Of a stretch of 64,000 nt of DNA, positions 44,616 through 54,634 are shown piece after piece. This DNA comes from Clostridium sp. Lineage in GTDB: Bacteria > Bacillota > Clostridia > Clostridiales > Clostridiaceae. Each line of letters begins with the position of its first letter. The first letter of the stretch is position 1. The position numbers were made by a program, and so were the translations under genes. The notes below the pieces were generated by a model. The model was not told the DNA's origin and ran no database searches. It saw nothing but the letters and a program-made list of their open reading frames with translations. The stretch is from the NCBI RefSeq assembly GCF_022482905.1, contig NZ_JAKVOI010000001.1, forward strand, positions 1,117,958 to 1,181,957, given 5' to 3'.

Positions 44616-45350
44616 ATGAAACAAAATAAATATGATGATAAAATTTTCTTTGAAAAATATAGGAATATGGATCGTTCAAAGAAGGGGCTTGAAGCTGCTG
44701 GGGAGTGGCATGAATTAAGAAAAATGCTGCCTGACTTTCATGGCAAGAAAGTTTTGGATTTAGGCTGTGGTTTTGGATGGCATTGCCGGTTTGCCATAGA
44801 GAATGGCGCAAAGTCAGTTATTGGAATTGATATTTCACAAAAGATGCTAAATGAAGCAAGGGACAAAACAAAATCAAAATATATACAGTATATACGTATG
44901 CCGATAGAAGACATTGATTTCCCTAATAATTCCTTTGATGTTGTTATCAGTTCCCTGGCTCTTCATTATGTTCAATCATTTGAAGATGTTTTAGACAAGA
45001 TAAACAAATGCATTTCAAATGGAGGAGAATTTATATTTTCTGTAGAGCATCCTGTTTTTACTGCCCAGGGACCTCAGGACTGGCATTACGATGATAGCGG
45101 TAATATCATGCACTGGCCAGTTGACAATTATTTTACAGAGGGTATGCGTAAGGCCAATTTTCTAGGCGAGGAAATTATAAAATATCATAGAACATTGACA
45201 ACATACTTAAACAGCCTAATAAAATCAGGATTTGAAATAAAAGGTGTTGTTGAGCCTAAACCTGCACATAACTTACTCAATACTGTTCCTGGAATGTTGG
45301 ATGAATTACGCAGACCAATGATGCTGCTTGTATCGGCAATAAAAAAATAA
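44616..45350 (+). CDS. Class I SAM-dependent methyltransferase
   Basis: This 244-residue protein has a Rossmann methyltransferase core: VLDLGCGFGWHCRFA (motif I), GIDISQKML, and ISSLALHYV after the acidic-end strand. It resembles small-molecule methyltransferases of the UbiE/type 11 group. The substrate is not predictable. It lies between the quinone gene and the importer operon; a quinone-related or metallophore-related role is possible but unsupported. Confidence 0.85.
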   Translation: MKQNKYDDKIFFEKYRNMDRSKKGLEAAGEWHELRKMLPDFHGKKVLDLGCGFGWHCRFAIENGAKSVIGIDISQKMLNEARDKTKSKYIQYIRMPIEDIDFPNNSFDVVISSLALHYVQSFEDVLDKINKCISNGGEFIFSVEHPVFTAQGPQDWHYDDSGNIMHWPVDNYFTEGMRKANFLGEEIIKYHRTLTTYLNSLIKSGFEIKGVVEPKPAHNLLNTVPGMLDELRRPMMLLVSAIKK

Positions 45351-45420
45351 TTAAGACAGGTTATATGGAGTTTAAAAGTCATATTATTACTGAAATTTAT
45401 AAAAAGTGTGGGTTGATTTA

Positions 45421-45480
45421 GGAGTATCATATTGATAAAATTTTATCGATATGATACTCCAATTTTATCAATATGATACT
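45421..45480. promoter_or_regulatory. 40-bp near-perfect palindrome plus a third half-site (candidate enhancer/operator)
   Basis: 45421-45440 and 45441-45460 form a palindrome with one mismatch; half-site GGAGTATCATATTGATAAAA. A third copy of the right half, ATTTTATCAATATGATACT, lies at 45462-45480 and runs into TTTTT. The left half matches the third copy perfectly, so RNA could form a terminator (left half with third copy) or a rival hairpin (left with right half). The dyad centre is about 105 bp upstream of the predicted sigma-54 start, a typical distance for activator sites. Confidence 0.75.
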
Positions 45481-45517
45481 TTTTTAAATATAAGTATTGG
45501 AAATGCCATAAAAATAA

Positions 45518-45534
45518 TTGGCATAAAACTTGCT
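45518..45534 (+). promoter_or_regulatory. Sigma-54 (-24/-12) promoter for the importer operon
   Basis: TTGGCATAAAACTTGCT at 45518-45534 fits the sigma-54 consensus TTGGCAC-N5-TTGCW, with the GG and GC pairs separated by exactly 10 bases. The start would be about 45545, shortly before the GGGGGTGA site and GTG at 45573. Sigma-54 needs an ATP-driven activator; none is encoded in this window. Confidence 0.7.
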
Positions 45535-45572
45535 GAATATAAAGTAAGGCTTCATTTGAAGGGGGTGAATCA

Positions 45573-46505
45573 GTGAAAGCTAAATATATTATGAAACGTA
45601 TGCTGCAGGTTGTTCCAATCCTTATAATAGTTTCAATAGGAGCATTTGTTCTAAGTAATTTATCAGCAGGAAATTCAGCGGAAATCACAATTGTAAATGA
45701 GGGTGGACAGGTAAATTCAGAGAATGTCAAAGCGGTTAATAAAGAACTTGGACTGGATAAGCCGCTTTATGTGCAATACTTGAGATGGCTTGGCAAGGTT
45801 TGCAGCCTTGACCTGGGAGTGTCATATAGGAGCAAGCAGCCAGTTCTTGATGAAATATTATCCAGATTTCCGGCTACACTAAAATTAGCCCTTTGTGCAG
45901 CATTATTATCCATAGTGATAGCACTTCTGATGGCTGTTGTATCTGTCAGATACAGGAATAAATGGATTGACCACTTTTTACGGGTTATTTCTACAATAGG
46001 AGTTACAATTCCTGATTTTTGGTTGGGACTGCTGTTGTTATATTTTTTTGCAGTATATTTAAATGTATTTCCTGTAATAGCAGGTGATAAAATTCGAAAT
46101 ATTTTTTTGCCGGCTTTCACTCTCAGTATTGGCTATGCAGCTGCATATACCAGATTGCTTAGGGCAAACCTTATTGAAATAATTAACTGTGATTATATGA
46201 AAGCTGCACGTGCAAAAGGTTTAAGCGAAAGTGCTGTAATTATCAAGCATGGATTGAAAAATGCAGTACTTCCCTGTATGACTCTTGTTGGAAGTAATTT
46301 TGGATCGCTGGTTGCAGGTAATTTTGTATGTGAAACTATATTTTCATGGAATGGCATTGGGAAATATGCAGTTGAAAGTATAAAGGCAAAAGATTTTCCT
46401 GTAATTCAGGGATATATATTGGTAGTAGCCCTGGCTTTTATTGTTCTAAATCTGATAGTTGATATATGTTACATATATATCGATCCTAAAATCAGGCTTG
46501 AATAA
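45573..46505 (+). CDS. ABC transporter permease, NikB/DppB-like
   Basis: This 310-residue membrane protein has an N-terminal helix, a periplasmic loop (about 35-95, with LDKPLYVQYLRWL and DLGVSYRSKQPV) and a five-helix permease core with the EAA loop (ARAKGLSESAVIIKHGLKNAVLP). This is the DppB/NikB type of the peptide/nickel family. It starts at GTG after GGGGGTGA. With the later genes it makes a full five-part importer. Confidence 0.9.
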   Translation: MKAKYIMKRMLQVVPILIIVSIGAFVLSNLSAGNSAEITIVNEGGQVNSENVKAVNKELGLDKPLYVQYLRWLGKVCSLDLGVSYRSKQPVLDEILSRFPATLKLALCAALLSIVIALLMAVVSVRYRNKWIDHFLRVISTIGVTIPDFWLGLLLLYFFAVYLNVFPVIAGDKIRNIFLPAFTLSIGYAAAYTRLLRANLIEIINCDYMKAARAKGLSESAVIIKHGLKNAVLPCMTLVGSNFGSLVAGNFVCETIFSWNGIGKYAVESIKAKDFPVIQGYILVVALAFIVLNLIVDICYIYIDPKIRLE

Positions 46506-46562
46506 CTTTGGGCTTCATGAATGTGAATTTTAATATCTTTGTGATTGGAAGGGAGTTGTAAA

Positions 46563-47321
46563 ATGGATTTACAGGATTTTGTAGAAGATAATTGGACCAA
46601 GGCTGCAGAAAATTACAGCAGCAATATACAGAAGGAACTCAACAGTTTTAAAAAGAGTGTATGGACAGATATAATAATGGAAAATGCACCTGAAAAGAAA
46701 AAACTTGACATATTGGATGCAGGTACTGGACCTGGATTTTTTGCAATTATTCTATCACTTGCAGGGCACAGGGTTACAGCTGTGGATTGTACGGAAAAAA
46801 TGATTGAGGAAGCTAAAAAAAATGCACTGGAATCAAAAGTTAATCCTGAATTCCATGTTATGGACAGCCATGCATTGAACTTTGAAGATGAAAGCTTTGA
46901 CTTAATAGTCAGTCGAAATGTAACATGGACTTTAAGAGATGCAGAAACTGCTTATAAAGAGTGGAAACGTGTACTTCACCCGGGTGGGAAAATACTTATT
47001 TTTGATGCCAATTGGAATCTAAATCTTTTTGATGAGAAATACAGACTGAAATTTGAAAGGGACGAAGAAGAGTATGAAAAGTATATTGAAAAGTATGGAA
47101 AAAGTCCCAATCATAACGGTCATCCTGATAATGGAGATGAATTCAGACGATCCATGCCTATGAATAGACGTCTGCGTCCTCAATGGGATTTTAATGTTTT
47201 GCTTAAACTCGGATTTACTAAAATTTATTGTGAAACAGATATTTTCGAAAAGGTATGGGATGAATATGAGAAATTGAAGTATAAATCAAGACCGATGTTT
47301 ATGATATCTGTGGAAAAGTAG
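46563..47321 (+). CDS. SAM-dependent methyltransferase inside the importer operon
   Basis: This 252-residue class I methyltransferase has motif I DILDAGTGPGFFAIILSLAG, AVDCTEKMIEEAK and LIVSRNVTWTL, followed by LHPGGKILIFDANW. The ATG at 46563 follows GGAAGGGAG; a TTG at 46545 is upstream in frame. It sits between the two permease genes of the same operon, which is unusual and suggests a direct link to the cargo. It could modify a metal-chelating ligand or a related compound. Confidence 0.85.
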   Translation: MDLQDFVEDNWTKAAENYSSNIQKELNSFKKSVWTDIIMENAPEKKKLDILDAGTGPGFFAIILSLAGHRVTAVDCTEKMIEEAKKNALESKVNPEFHVMDSHALNFEDESFDLIVSRNVTWTLRDAETAYKEWKRVLHPGGKILIFDANWNLNLFDEKYRLKFERDEEEYEKYIEKYGKSPNHNGHPDNGDEFRRSMPMNRRLRPQWDFNVLLKLGFTKIYCETDIFEKVWDEYEKLKYKSRPMFMISVEK

Positions 47322-47369
47322 AATAGAGCAGCCTGAGTTAATTTTGCCGGAGTTTGGAGGAAATCACAA

Positions 47370-48236
47370 ATGGATGAAGTAAAAACTGATGTTGGAGATA
47401 AGAGTTATTTTAATAATGTGCTCTATTGTCTTAGAAGTGATAAGTTAGCGGTGGCAGGAGGTGTAATAGTAGTATTTTTTATCTTAATAGGGATATTTGC
47501 ACCCTATATAGCACCTCATAACCCTCTTGATATGGACCTGCAAAGACGGCTGTTGAAGCCCAGCTTTGAATTCCCACTGGGAACTGACCAGCTTGGAAGG
47601 TGTATTCTGTCCAGATTAATATATGGTACAAGGACATCCTTCAGCAGCTCATTGATTGTTCTGGCAGGTATACTTGCAATTGCTGTCCCTTTGGGAGTAT
47701 TGGCAGGTTATATTGGAGGATGGGTAGATAATTTTATAATGCGTCTGGCGGATATTGTGCTGACTTTCCCATCCAGCATTGTGGCTCTGGCAGTAGTAGG
47801 AATTTTTGGACCGGGAATTTTCAATATTATGCTGGTACTAATTTCACTTTGGTGGGCACCATTTGCCAGAATCATCAGAGGAACTGTCCTTAAATTAAAG
47901 AAAATGGATTTTATAATGGCAGCAACAGCTGCAGGAACATCAAAATTCAATATTGTCATAAAACATATACTTTTAAATGCAATTTCTCCTATTATCGTAC
48001 TTGCTACCTTAAAAGTGGCCAGCATAATTACCCATATAGCGGCATTTTCTTTTATTGGACTTGGTACACAGCCGCCTGCACCGGACTGGGGAGTAATGCT
48101 TAGTGACAGCAGACAATTTATTTCCAGCGACTTGATACTGATGATATGGCCGGGTTTGACGATTATGGTAGTTGTATTCGGGTTGAATATGTTCGGTGAA
48201 GGACTCAATGAAGCACTGAGTCCCAATTCAGACTAA
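47370..48236 (+). CDS. ABC transporter permease, NikC/DppC-like
   Basis: This 288-residue membrane protein has the OppC-like N-terminal helix (DKLAVAGGVIVVFFILIGIFAP), the HNPLDMDLQRRLLKPS and FPLGTDQLGRCILSRLIYG segments typical of DppC/NikC, and the EAA-loop AATAAGTSKFNIVIKHILLNA. It pairs with the NikB-like permease. Confidence 0.9.
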   Translation: MDEVKTDVGDKSYFNNVLYCLRSDKLAVAGGVIVVFFILIGIFAPYIAPHNPLDMDLQRRLLKPSFEFPLGTDQLGRCILSRLIYGTRTSFSSSLIVLAGILAIAVPLGVLAGYIGGWVDNFIMRLADIVLTFPSSIVALAVVGIFGPGIFNIMLVLISLWWAPFARIIRGTVLKLKKMDFIMAATAAGTSKFNIVIKHILLNAISPIIVLATLKVASIITHIAAFSFIGLGTQPPAPDWGVMLSDSRQFISSDLILMIWPGLTIMVVVFGLNMFGEGLNEALSPNSD

Positions 48237-48259
48237 AAATTACATGACGGGGTGAGCAA

Positions 48260-49045
48260 ATGGAAGATCAAATAATACTGTCTATAAAAGATTTAAAAAC
48301 ATATTTTTACAATACCCAATATAGAACTATAGCAAAGGCTGTGGATGGAATAAGCATGAATGCATTGAGAGGCAAGATCACTGCAGTAGTAGGGAAAAGT
48401 GGCAGCGGCAAATCCGTAATGGCACTATCTCTTTTCAAATTGATTGAAGAACCGGGGAGAATAGAAAATGGCGAAATAGTGTTAAATGGAAGAAATATAA
48501 GCAGGTTAAATAAAAAAGAATTTCAGAAAGTATGTGGGAAAGAAATGACCATGATATTTCAGGATCCAACCAGTTCATTGAATCCGGTATTAAAAATCAA
48601 GCATCAATTAATGGAAGCTATATTTATTCATGAAAAAATGAGAAGTAAACATGCACTTGGAAAATGTGAAAGTGTTCTCAAGAAAGTTGGATTGAAAAAT
48701 ACAGATAAGATATTGAACAGTTATCCCTTCCAACTAAGTGGGGGAATGTGCCAGAGAGTAATGATCGCCATGGCTATCTTGTCCAACCCCAGCTTATTGA
48801 TAGCAGATGAACCCACTACGGCACTGGATCTGACAGTACAGGCAGAAGTACTTGAACAGCTGGAGAAATTGAGAGATCTTGGTATGGCAATTGTACTTAT
48901 CACCCATGATTTAGGTGTGGTGGCACAGACAGCTGATTATGTATATGTAATGAATAGAGGAAAGTTTGTTGAAAGCGGCAATGTATATGATATATTTGAA
49001 AGTCCACAGCATGAATATACAAAAAAGCTTATGGAATATGTTTGA
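48260..49045 (+). CDS. ABC transporter ATPase, NikD/DppD-like
   Basis: This 261-residue ATPase has Walker A GKSGSGKS (about 46-53), Q-loop MIFQDPTSSLNP, signature LSGGMCQR, Walker B LLIADEPTTALD and H-loop THDLGVVA. The C-terminal oligopeptide-family extension is short. It is the first of two ATPases. Confidence 0.92.
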   Translation: MEDQIILSIKDLKTYFYNTQYRTIAKAVDGISMNALRGKITAVVGKSGSGKSVMALSLFKLIEEPGRIENGEIVLNGRNISRLNKKEFQKVCGKEMTMIFQDPTSSLNPVLKIKHQLMEAIFIHEKMRSKHALGKCESVLKKVGLKNTDKILNSYPFQLSGGMCQRVMIAMAILSNPSLLIADEPTTALDLTVQAEVLEQLEKLRDLGMAIVLITHDLGVVAQTADYVYVMNRGKFVESGNVYDIFESPQHEYTKKLMEYV

Positions 49046-49062
49046 AACGGGAAGGATTTAAA

Positions 49063-49998
49063 ATGAATTTAATTGAAACTGCGAATTTATCCAAATGTTA
49101 TTGTGAAAAAGCAAGAAAAAAAATATATGCAGTAAAGGACGTCAATCTTTCAATAAAGGAAGGGGAAACTCTAGGGCTTGTTGGAGAGTCAGGCTGCGGC
49201 AAGAGCACCCTTGGCAAAATGATACTCCAATTGGAAAAAAGTACAAGTGGGAAGGTATATTACAGGGGAGAGGATATCTGCCGGTATGATTTCAATAAAA
49301 TGAGAACCATCAGAAATAAAATGCAGATGATATTTCAAAATAGTGTCAATCTGTTCAACCCTCATTATACTGTTGAACAAATCATTATGGAGCCTATAAA
49401 CAATTATAATAAGCACAACACAGAAGTAAAAGAGCAACAGGTAGTTGACATACTTGAAAAAGTTGATCTGGACAGGGGATATTTGAATAGATATGGAATT
49501 CAATTGAGCGGAGGTCAAAGACAGAGAGTGGGAATAGCGCGTGCTCTCGTACTTAAACCGGAATTCGTAGTCTGTGATGAAGTTGTATCGAGCCTGGATT
49601 TTGAAATAAAGCATCAAATACTGGAGCTGTTGACGGATTTAAAAGGGCAATTTGGTTGTACGTATTTATTTATATCCCATGACTTACCTACAATAAAGAA
49701 GATATGTGATAGAGTTGCAGTTATGTATATGGGAAATATTTTAGAAATAATTCCTGATATCTACAGACATGCCAGACATCCTTATACGCAGGCACTAATT
49801 GCTGCAGCTCTAGATACCAATCCGAGAAACAGGCAAAAGAAAAAAATACTGTTCAGGGAAAACGAGGAACACAGTATTCCTGAGTATGGATGTGTATTCC
49901 AGAATAGGTGTCTGTATGTAAAAGATAAGTGTAAAGTTGTAAAACCTGAATTAAGAAATACATTTAGCAACCATTTTGTCGCTTGTCATCTTATATAA
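49063..49998 (+). CDS. ABC transporter ATPase, NikE/DppF-like
   Basis: This 311-residue ATPase has Walker A GESGCGKST, Q-loop MIFQNSVNLFNP, signature LSGGQRQRVGIA, a Walker B reading FVVCDEVVSSLD, and H-loop SHDLPTI. The C-terminal oligopeptide/dipeptide domain contains cysteines (YGCVFQNRCLYVKDKC) of the type that can bind an Fe-S cluster. The ATG at 49063 follows GGGAAGGA; a TTG at 49042 overlaps the previous gene. Confidence 0.92.
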   Translation: MNLIETANLSKCYCEKARKKIYAVKDVNLSIKEGETLGLVGESGCGKSTLGKMILQLEKSTSGKVYYRGEDICRYDFNKMRTIRNKMQMIFQNSVNLFNPHYTVEQIIMEPINNYNKHNTEVKEQQVVDILEKVDLDRGYLNRYGIQLSGGQRQRVGIARALVLKPEFVVCDEVVSSLDFEIKHQILELLTDLKGQFGCTYLFISHDLPTIKKICDRVAVMYMGNILEIIPDIYRHARHPYTQALIAAALDTNPRNRQKKKILFRENEEHSIPEYGCVFQNRCLYVKDKCKVVKPELRNTFSNHFVACHLI

Positions 49999-50024
49999 CA
50001 TTAATTATAGGGAGAAGATAGAAA

Positions 50025-51644
50025 ATGAGAAAAATAAAATCGTACATAATATTGTCAATATTATGTATTTTTACACTGCTTATATCATCATGCAGTAGCA
50101 AGGAAGAAGCTGTACAGAAACAGCAGAAAAAAGAAATAATTGTGGCTATAGCTGGTGATGGACAGATGAATAAGTTGGATGCAGCCACTTATAATGGACC
50201 TCATCCAATTTATAAAATGATATACGAGGGGCTGGTGGAAGATGCAGGAACAAAAGGTATACAACCTCAGCTGGCAACCGAGTGGCATATAGCTGATGAT
50301 GGCAGAACATATACTTTTAAACTGAGAAAAGGTGTCAAATTTTCCGATGGTACGGATTTTGATTCAAATGCTGTAATTTTCAATCTGAAAAGGTGGGTCA
50401 ATAATCAGAGATATGCTTCACTAACTGCGGTGAATGTTACGAAAATGGAAGCTGTTGACAAGTATACGGTAAAAATAGTTTTCAAGGATAAGGCTTATCC
50501 TATATTGACGGAACTTTCATATCCGAGACCGGTAAGATTTTTAAGTCCAAAATCAATCCAGAAGATTGAAGGAAACCCGGCAGGTAAATTTATAAAACCA
50601 GTTGGCACAGGACCATGGATGCTGGAAAGCTATACGAGAGACAAGGAATTTTCACTTGTTCCAAATCCATACTATTGGGGTGAAAAACCAAAGATTGACA
50701 GGATCGTATTTAAAGTAATACCGGATGGACAGGCAAGAGTCATGGCACTCCAAAGCGGTGAAGTGGATATAATTGGAGGGGAACTGCTTGGTAAAGTGCC
50801 ACTGGACAGTATAAATACATTAAAGAGTGATAAAAATTTCAAAATTTACAACTCTGAGACAAGGATGTCTGAGTTTATTACATTCAACTATGACAATTCT
50901 AATCTTCAAGATAAAAATGTGCGACTTGCCATCAACTATGCCATTGATAAAAGTAGCATGGTTGATAAATTACTCAATGGTATTGGAAAACCGGCAGAAG
51001 GATTGTTCCAAAATGGAGTACCCTATGTTACCAAACAAAACAGCAAAGGATATGGGTATGACAGTAAAAGGTCAAAAGAGCTGCTGGCTCAAAGTGGATA
51101 TAAGGACGGTAACGGAGATGGTATTGTTGAGAAGGATGGGAAACCTCTTGAATTTAATATGGTATTGAGTACAGATGCTTTCCCGGAGTGGAAGTCCATG
51201 TCTGAGTTTATTCAATCACAGCTGTCAGCTGTAGGTATAAAAGTAAACTTGAATACAGTGGATTCGAATACTCTGACGGATATCGCAATGAACACTAGAA
51301 AGTTTGATCTGCTGATGCAGCGTACTTCGTCAGATTCATGGGTGCCGCATAGTGATCTCAAGCAGGATTTTATAAAGACGGGAACGACAAACAATAAGGC
51401 AAGGGTATGGTATAATGAAAAATTGGAGAAAAATATTAATTCTGCATTGGAAAGCATGGATGAAAAAATCAGGCAGGAAAACTATGACAGGGTATTTAAG
51501 TTTATTCATGATGAAGCAATATGTGCTCCCTTATATTACCCCGAAACTACTTTTGCCGTAAGTTCAAAGGTTATAGGATTTAAAACAGGTGTAAATTCCT
51601 ATGATCCTATTCAATGGAGCAAACTTGACATAGCAGAAAATTAA
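50025..51644 (+). CDS. ABC transporter substrate-binding lipoprotein, NikA/DppA-like
   Basis: This 539-residue lipoprotein has lipobox LISSC (Cys about 23) and the family-5 binding-protein fold: IYEGLVEDAGTKGIQPQLATEW, LRKGVKFSDGTDFDSNAVIFNLKRW, VGTGPWMLESY, NPYYWGEKPKIDRIVFKVIPD. Family signals resemble NikA-type nickel binders (DGxDFDSNAVIFNLKRW), but peptide binding cannot be excluded. It is the last gene of the operon. Confidence 0.88.
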   Translation: MRKIKSYIILSILCIFTLLISSCSSKEEAVQKQQKKEIIVAIAGDGQMNKLDAATYNGPHPIYKMIYEGLVEDAGTKGIQPQLATEWHIADDGRTYTFKLRKGVKFSDGTDFDSNAVIFNLKRWVNNQRYASLTAVNVTKMEAVDKYTVKIVFKDKAYPILTELSYPRPVRFLSPKSIQKIEGNPAGKFIKPVGTGPWMLESYTRDKEFSLVPNPYYWGEKPKIDRIVFKVIPDGQARVMALQSGEVDIIGGELLGKVPLDSINTLKSDKNFKIYNSETRMSEFITFNYDNSNLQDKNVRLAINYAIDKSSMVDKLLNGIGKPAEGLFQNGVPYVTKQNSKGYGYDSKRSKELLAQSGYKDGNGDGIVEKDGKPLEFNMVLSTDAFPEWKSMSEFIQSQLSAVGIKVNLNTVDSNTLTDIAMNTRKFDLLMQRTSSDSWVPHSDLKQDFIKTGTTNNKARVWYNEKLEKNINSALESMDEKIRQENYDRVFKFIHDEAICAPLYYPETTFAVSSKVIGFKTGVNSYDPIQWSKLDIAEN

Positions 51645-51651
51645 ATTTATA

Positions 51652-51945
51652 TTGACAATAAAGTGATTGTGATAATATAATAGATAATAATTGAATTCCA
51701 TGACGGGAAAAAGTATTTTTTGCTGCATGTTTCAGCGAGTAGGGACTGGTGGGAGCCTATTGATGCACTTAAAAGAAAGAGAGTCTCCGAGGAGCTTATG
51801 AGAAGTATCTGATATTTTTAATCAGATAAACAGTAAGCCGCTGACTGCGTTAAAGTCTGGAGGAGGGCAGATTTTATCTGCCAATTAGAGTGGTACCGCG
51901 AAAAAAAGATCCGTCTCTTTATATAAAGTGATAGATCTTTTTATA
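51652..51945 (+). promoter_or_regulatory. T-box leader of argS, with promoter and terminator
   Basis: The promoter is TTGACA (51652-51657) with TATAAT (51676-51681), 18-bp spacer. The T-box proper is AGAGTGGTACCGCG (51887-51900). Stem I contains AGTA and a downstream AAAAGAAAGAGAG segment. The terminator pairs AAAAAGATC (51903-51911) with GATCTTTTT (51934-51942). Uncharged tRNA would stabilise the antiterminator. An AGA triplet (Arg) is a candidate specifier, but I could not fix the register. Confidence 0.9.
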
Positions 51946-51999
51946 TTGCTACAAATTAAAAATTTCACAACAGTATGGAGAGGAGTTTGGAAAATTATT

Positions 52000-53691
52000 A
52001 TGGACTATAAAAAAATTGTAGTTGATAGAATAAAAGAACATGTGGATATGAAAATTGATGAAATAGAGAGGTTGATTGAAATACCACCCAGGCTTGAGAT
52101 GGGTGATTATGCATTTCCGTGTTTCCAGCTGGCAAAGGTATTTAAAAAAGCCCCAAATATCATCGCAGCCCAGTTGAAGGAAAAAATAAACTCCGAAGAC
52201 TTTTATAAAATTGAGAATATAGGTCCCTACGTGAATTTTTTTGTAGACAGGGAAGTGTTTGCAAAAGATATTATAAGTAGAATATTGACTGAAAAAAATA
52301 ACTATGGAAGCTCTTCAGCAGGGGATGGTAAAAATATAGTTATAGAATTTTCATCTCCGAATATTGCAAAACCATTTCATGTAGGACACCTTTTCAGTAC
52401 GGCCATAGGAAATTCTCTATACAAAACGATGGATTTTCAGGGATACAATTGTATAAGAATAAATCATCTTGGAGACTGGGGAACACAGTTTGGAAAGTTG
52501 ATATCCGCATATAAAAGATGGTGCGACGAGGATGAATTAAACAAAGATCCTATAAAGGAACTTTTGAGAATATATGTTAAATTCCATGACGAGGCTGAAA
52601 AAGATCCTTCATTGGAGGATGAAGGAAGGATGTACTTTAAAAAGCTTGAAGACGGCGAGGATGAAGAAGTTCAGCTGTGGAAGAGATTCAAGGATTTGAG
52701 CCTGAAGGAATTCAGCAAGGTATATGATGAACTTGGAGTTGAATTTGATTCTATTGCAGGGGAGAGCTTTTATACCGATAAAATGGATTCTGTAATAGAA
52801 GAAATTGATAGATGCGGGCTTCTTAAGGAAAGCAATGGTGCAAAAGTTGTAATGCTTGATGATTACAACATGCCGCCATGTATAATAAAGAAGTCCGACG
52901 GAGCCACCATATATGCTACACGTGACCTGGCGGCAGCCATATATAGAAAAAAAACCTATGATTTTGACAAGTGCATATATGTAGTGGGGCTGGATCAGCG
53001 GCTTCATTTTAAGCAGGTATTTAAAACTCTGAAGCTCATGGGAAATGACTGGGCTGATTCATGTATACATGTGGGATTTGGACTGGTTAAGTTCTCCAAC
53101 AAAAAACTTTCTACGAGACACGGAGATGTTATATTTCTGGAAGATCTTCTTCAGAGATCCATAGACAGGACACTTGAAATAATCAAACAAAAAAATCCGG
53201 ATCTGGAAGACAAGGAAGAAGTGGCAAAAAAAATAGGAATAGGTGCTGTTATATTTACTTATCTGAAGAACAACAGGGAAAAGGATATAATATTTGACTG
53301 GAATGAAATGCTGAGTTTTGAGGGCGAAACAGGGCCTTATGTACAGTATAGTTATGCCAGAGGGAAAAGTATACTTAGAAAAGCAGGAAAGTTTGATGAA
53401 AATGTAGATTATGCGAATATGAGTTCACAGGAGGAATTTGAACTAGTAAAGATTCTCTCAGAATTTAATTCCAGTATATTGAGTTCAATAAACAGGCTGG
53501 AGCCGTTTATAATAACGAGATATGTAGTAGATGTTGCAAAAATATTCAATAAATTTTATAATTCTTGTAGTATATTAAATACTAAAGACAGCAATATAAA
53601 GAAATTCAGACTGCAGCTTGTAGAGGCGTCATGCCAGGTAATAAGGAATGGATTGTATCTGCTTGGGATAGATGTAGTAGAGAAGATGTAG
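52000..53691 (+). CDS. argS: Arginyl-tRNA synthetase
   Basis: This 563-residue class I synthetase has the HxGH motif in [33 protein letters not shown], and a KMSKS-equivalent in [12 protein letters not shown]. The C-terminal anticodon domain contains [12 protein letters not shown] and ends LYLLGI. The ATG at 52000 is chosen by homology; the frame also opens at 51928 inside the T-box terminator. Control is by the T-box leader. Confidence 0.96.
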   Translation: MDYKKIVVDRIKEHVDMKIDEIERLIEIPPRLEMGDYAFPCFQLAKVFKKAPNIIAAQLKEKINSEDFYKIENIGPYVNFFVDREVFAKDIISRILTEKNNYGSSSAGDGKNIVIEFSSPNIAKPFHVGHLFSTAIGNSLYKTMDFQGYNCIRINHLGDWGTQFGKLISAYKRWCDEDELNKDPIKELLRIYVKFHDEAEKDPSLEDEGRMYFKKLEDGEDEEVQLWKRFKDLSLKEFSKVYDELGVEFDSIAGESFYTDKMDSVIEEIDRCGLLKESNGAKVVMLDDYNMPPCIIKKSDGATIYATRDLAAAIYRKKTYDFDKCIYVVGLDQRLHFKQVFKTLKLMGNDWADSCIHVGFGLVKFSNKKLSTRHGDVIFLEDLLQRSIDRTLEIIKQKNPDLEDKEEVAKKIGIGAVIFTYLKNNREKDIIFDWNEMLSFEGETGPYVQYSYARGKSILRKAGKFDENVDYANMSSQEEFELVKILSEFNSSILSSINRLEPFIITRYVVDVAKIFNKFYNSCSILNTKDSNIKKFRLQLVEASCQVIRNGLYLLGIDVVEKM

Positions 53692-53761
53692 GTTTGTTGT
53701 GCGGAGTCAGATATTGGCTTATGTGTCTGACTTCTCAATAATTGGATGTTTGGAGGTACAT

Positions 53762-54559
53762 ATGTTTATTAAAAAATATAGTCAGATGCTTAAAATTCCA
53801 GGTAACATATTCAATGAATACAATATGAATGACATAGCATATTTTGATATCGAGACAACAGGTTTTGACAGATGCAATGATAATATAATACTTATATCTT
53901 TTGGAAATTTCATAAACCATGAGGAATTTTCCATAACACAATATTTTGCAGAAGATCTTGAGGATGAAGGGGAAGTACTGTATAGTTTTGGACATGATAT
54001 TTTAAATTATAACAACTGGTGTTCTTATAACGGCATTGCCTTTGATGAACCATTCATCTGTGAGAGAATGTTAAAATCCAATATAAACTTTGAGCCTCCC
54101 AAATATCATATAGATTTATATAGGCGTGTTAGACCATATTACAGACAACTTGGTATGGAAAGATGCAATTTAAAGACTGTAGAGAAATATATAGGTGTAA
54201 ACAGACGTGATCAAATTGACGGCGGAGTAAGTGTGGATCTATATAATGAATTTTTAAGCACCGGAGATAAAAAGCTTGAAGAGGTTATAATGCTTCATAA
54301 TTATGAAGATGTATTGAATCTTCCTAAAATACACGAATTTGTATATAAAATTGAAAATAACAATTCAATTGTAAGAAATGATTCAATTACGCAGAAACAG
54401 CTTAAATTTTTGACAAGCCTTCTCAAAAAAAATCATATTGAGATCAGTTTCAGCATAAATAAAATGTCAAAGAGATCTGCTTCACGTGCAATAGACTATA
54501 TTTTGAAAGGAGGAAAAAATTCTGAAGAAATAGAAAGTATTTCAAACAATAGCTATTAA
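53762..54559 (+). CDS. RNase H-like 3'-5' exonuclease (YprB-like)
   Basis: This 265-residue protein contains a DEDD-type exonuclease fold: YFDIETTGFD (first acidic pair), SYNGIAFDEPFI and HNYEDVLNL (final His/Asp). It matches the ribonuclease H-like domain of B. subtilis YprB. The last 60 residues form a Lys-rich helical tail of unknown role. The ATG at 53762 follows TGGAGGT. A hairpin (GTCAGA ... TCTGAC, about 53705-53731) lies between argS and this gene. Confidence 0.82.
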   Translation: MFIKKYSQMLKIPGNIFNEYNMNDIAYFDIETTGFDRCNDNIILISFGNFINHEEFSITQYFAEDLEDEGEVLYSFGHDILNYNNWCSYNGIAFDEPFICERMLKSNINFEPPKYHIDLYRRVRPYYRQLGMERCNLKTVEKYIGVNRRDQIDGGVSVDLYNEFLSTGDKKLEEVIMLHNYEDVLNLPKIHEFVYKIENNNSIVRNDSITQKQLKFLTSLLKKNHIEISFSINKMSKRSASRAIDYILKGGKNSEEIESISNNSY

Positions 54560-54634
54560 TTTCTTAGACTTTTTAATAATATTATTATATAATTAAGTTA
54601 GATCAGTGTAAATGTTTAGAAAGGGGATTTTAAT

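Noticed and set aside
45421-45480. NikR nickel operator
   Set aside because: The half-site order is GTATCATA...TATGATAC, which does not match the GTATGA-N16-TCATAC box; a different regulator is more likely.
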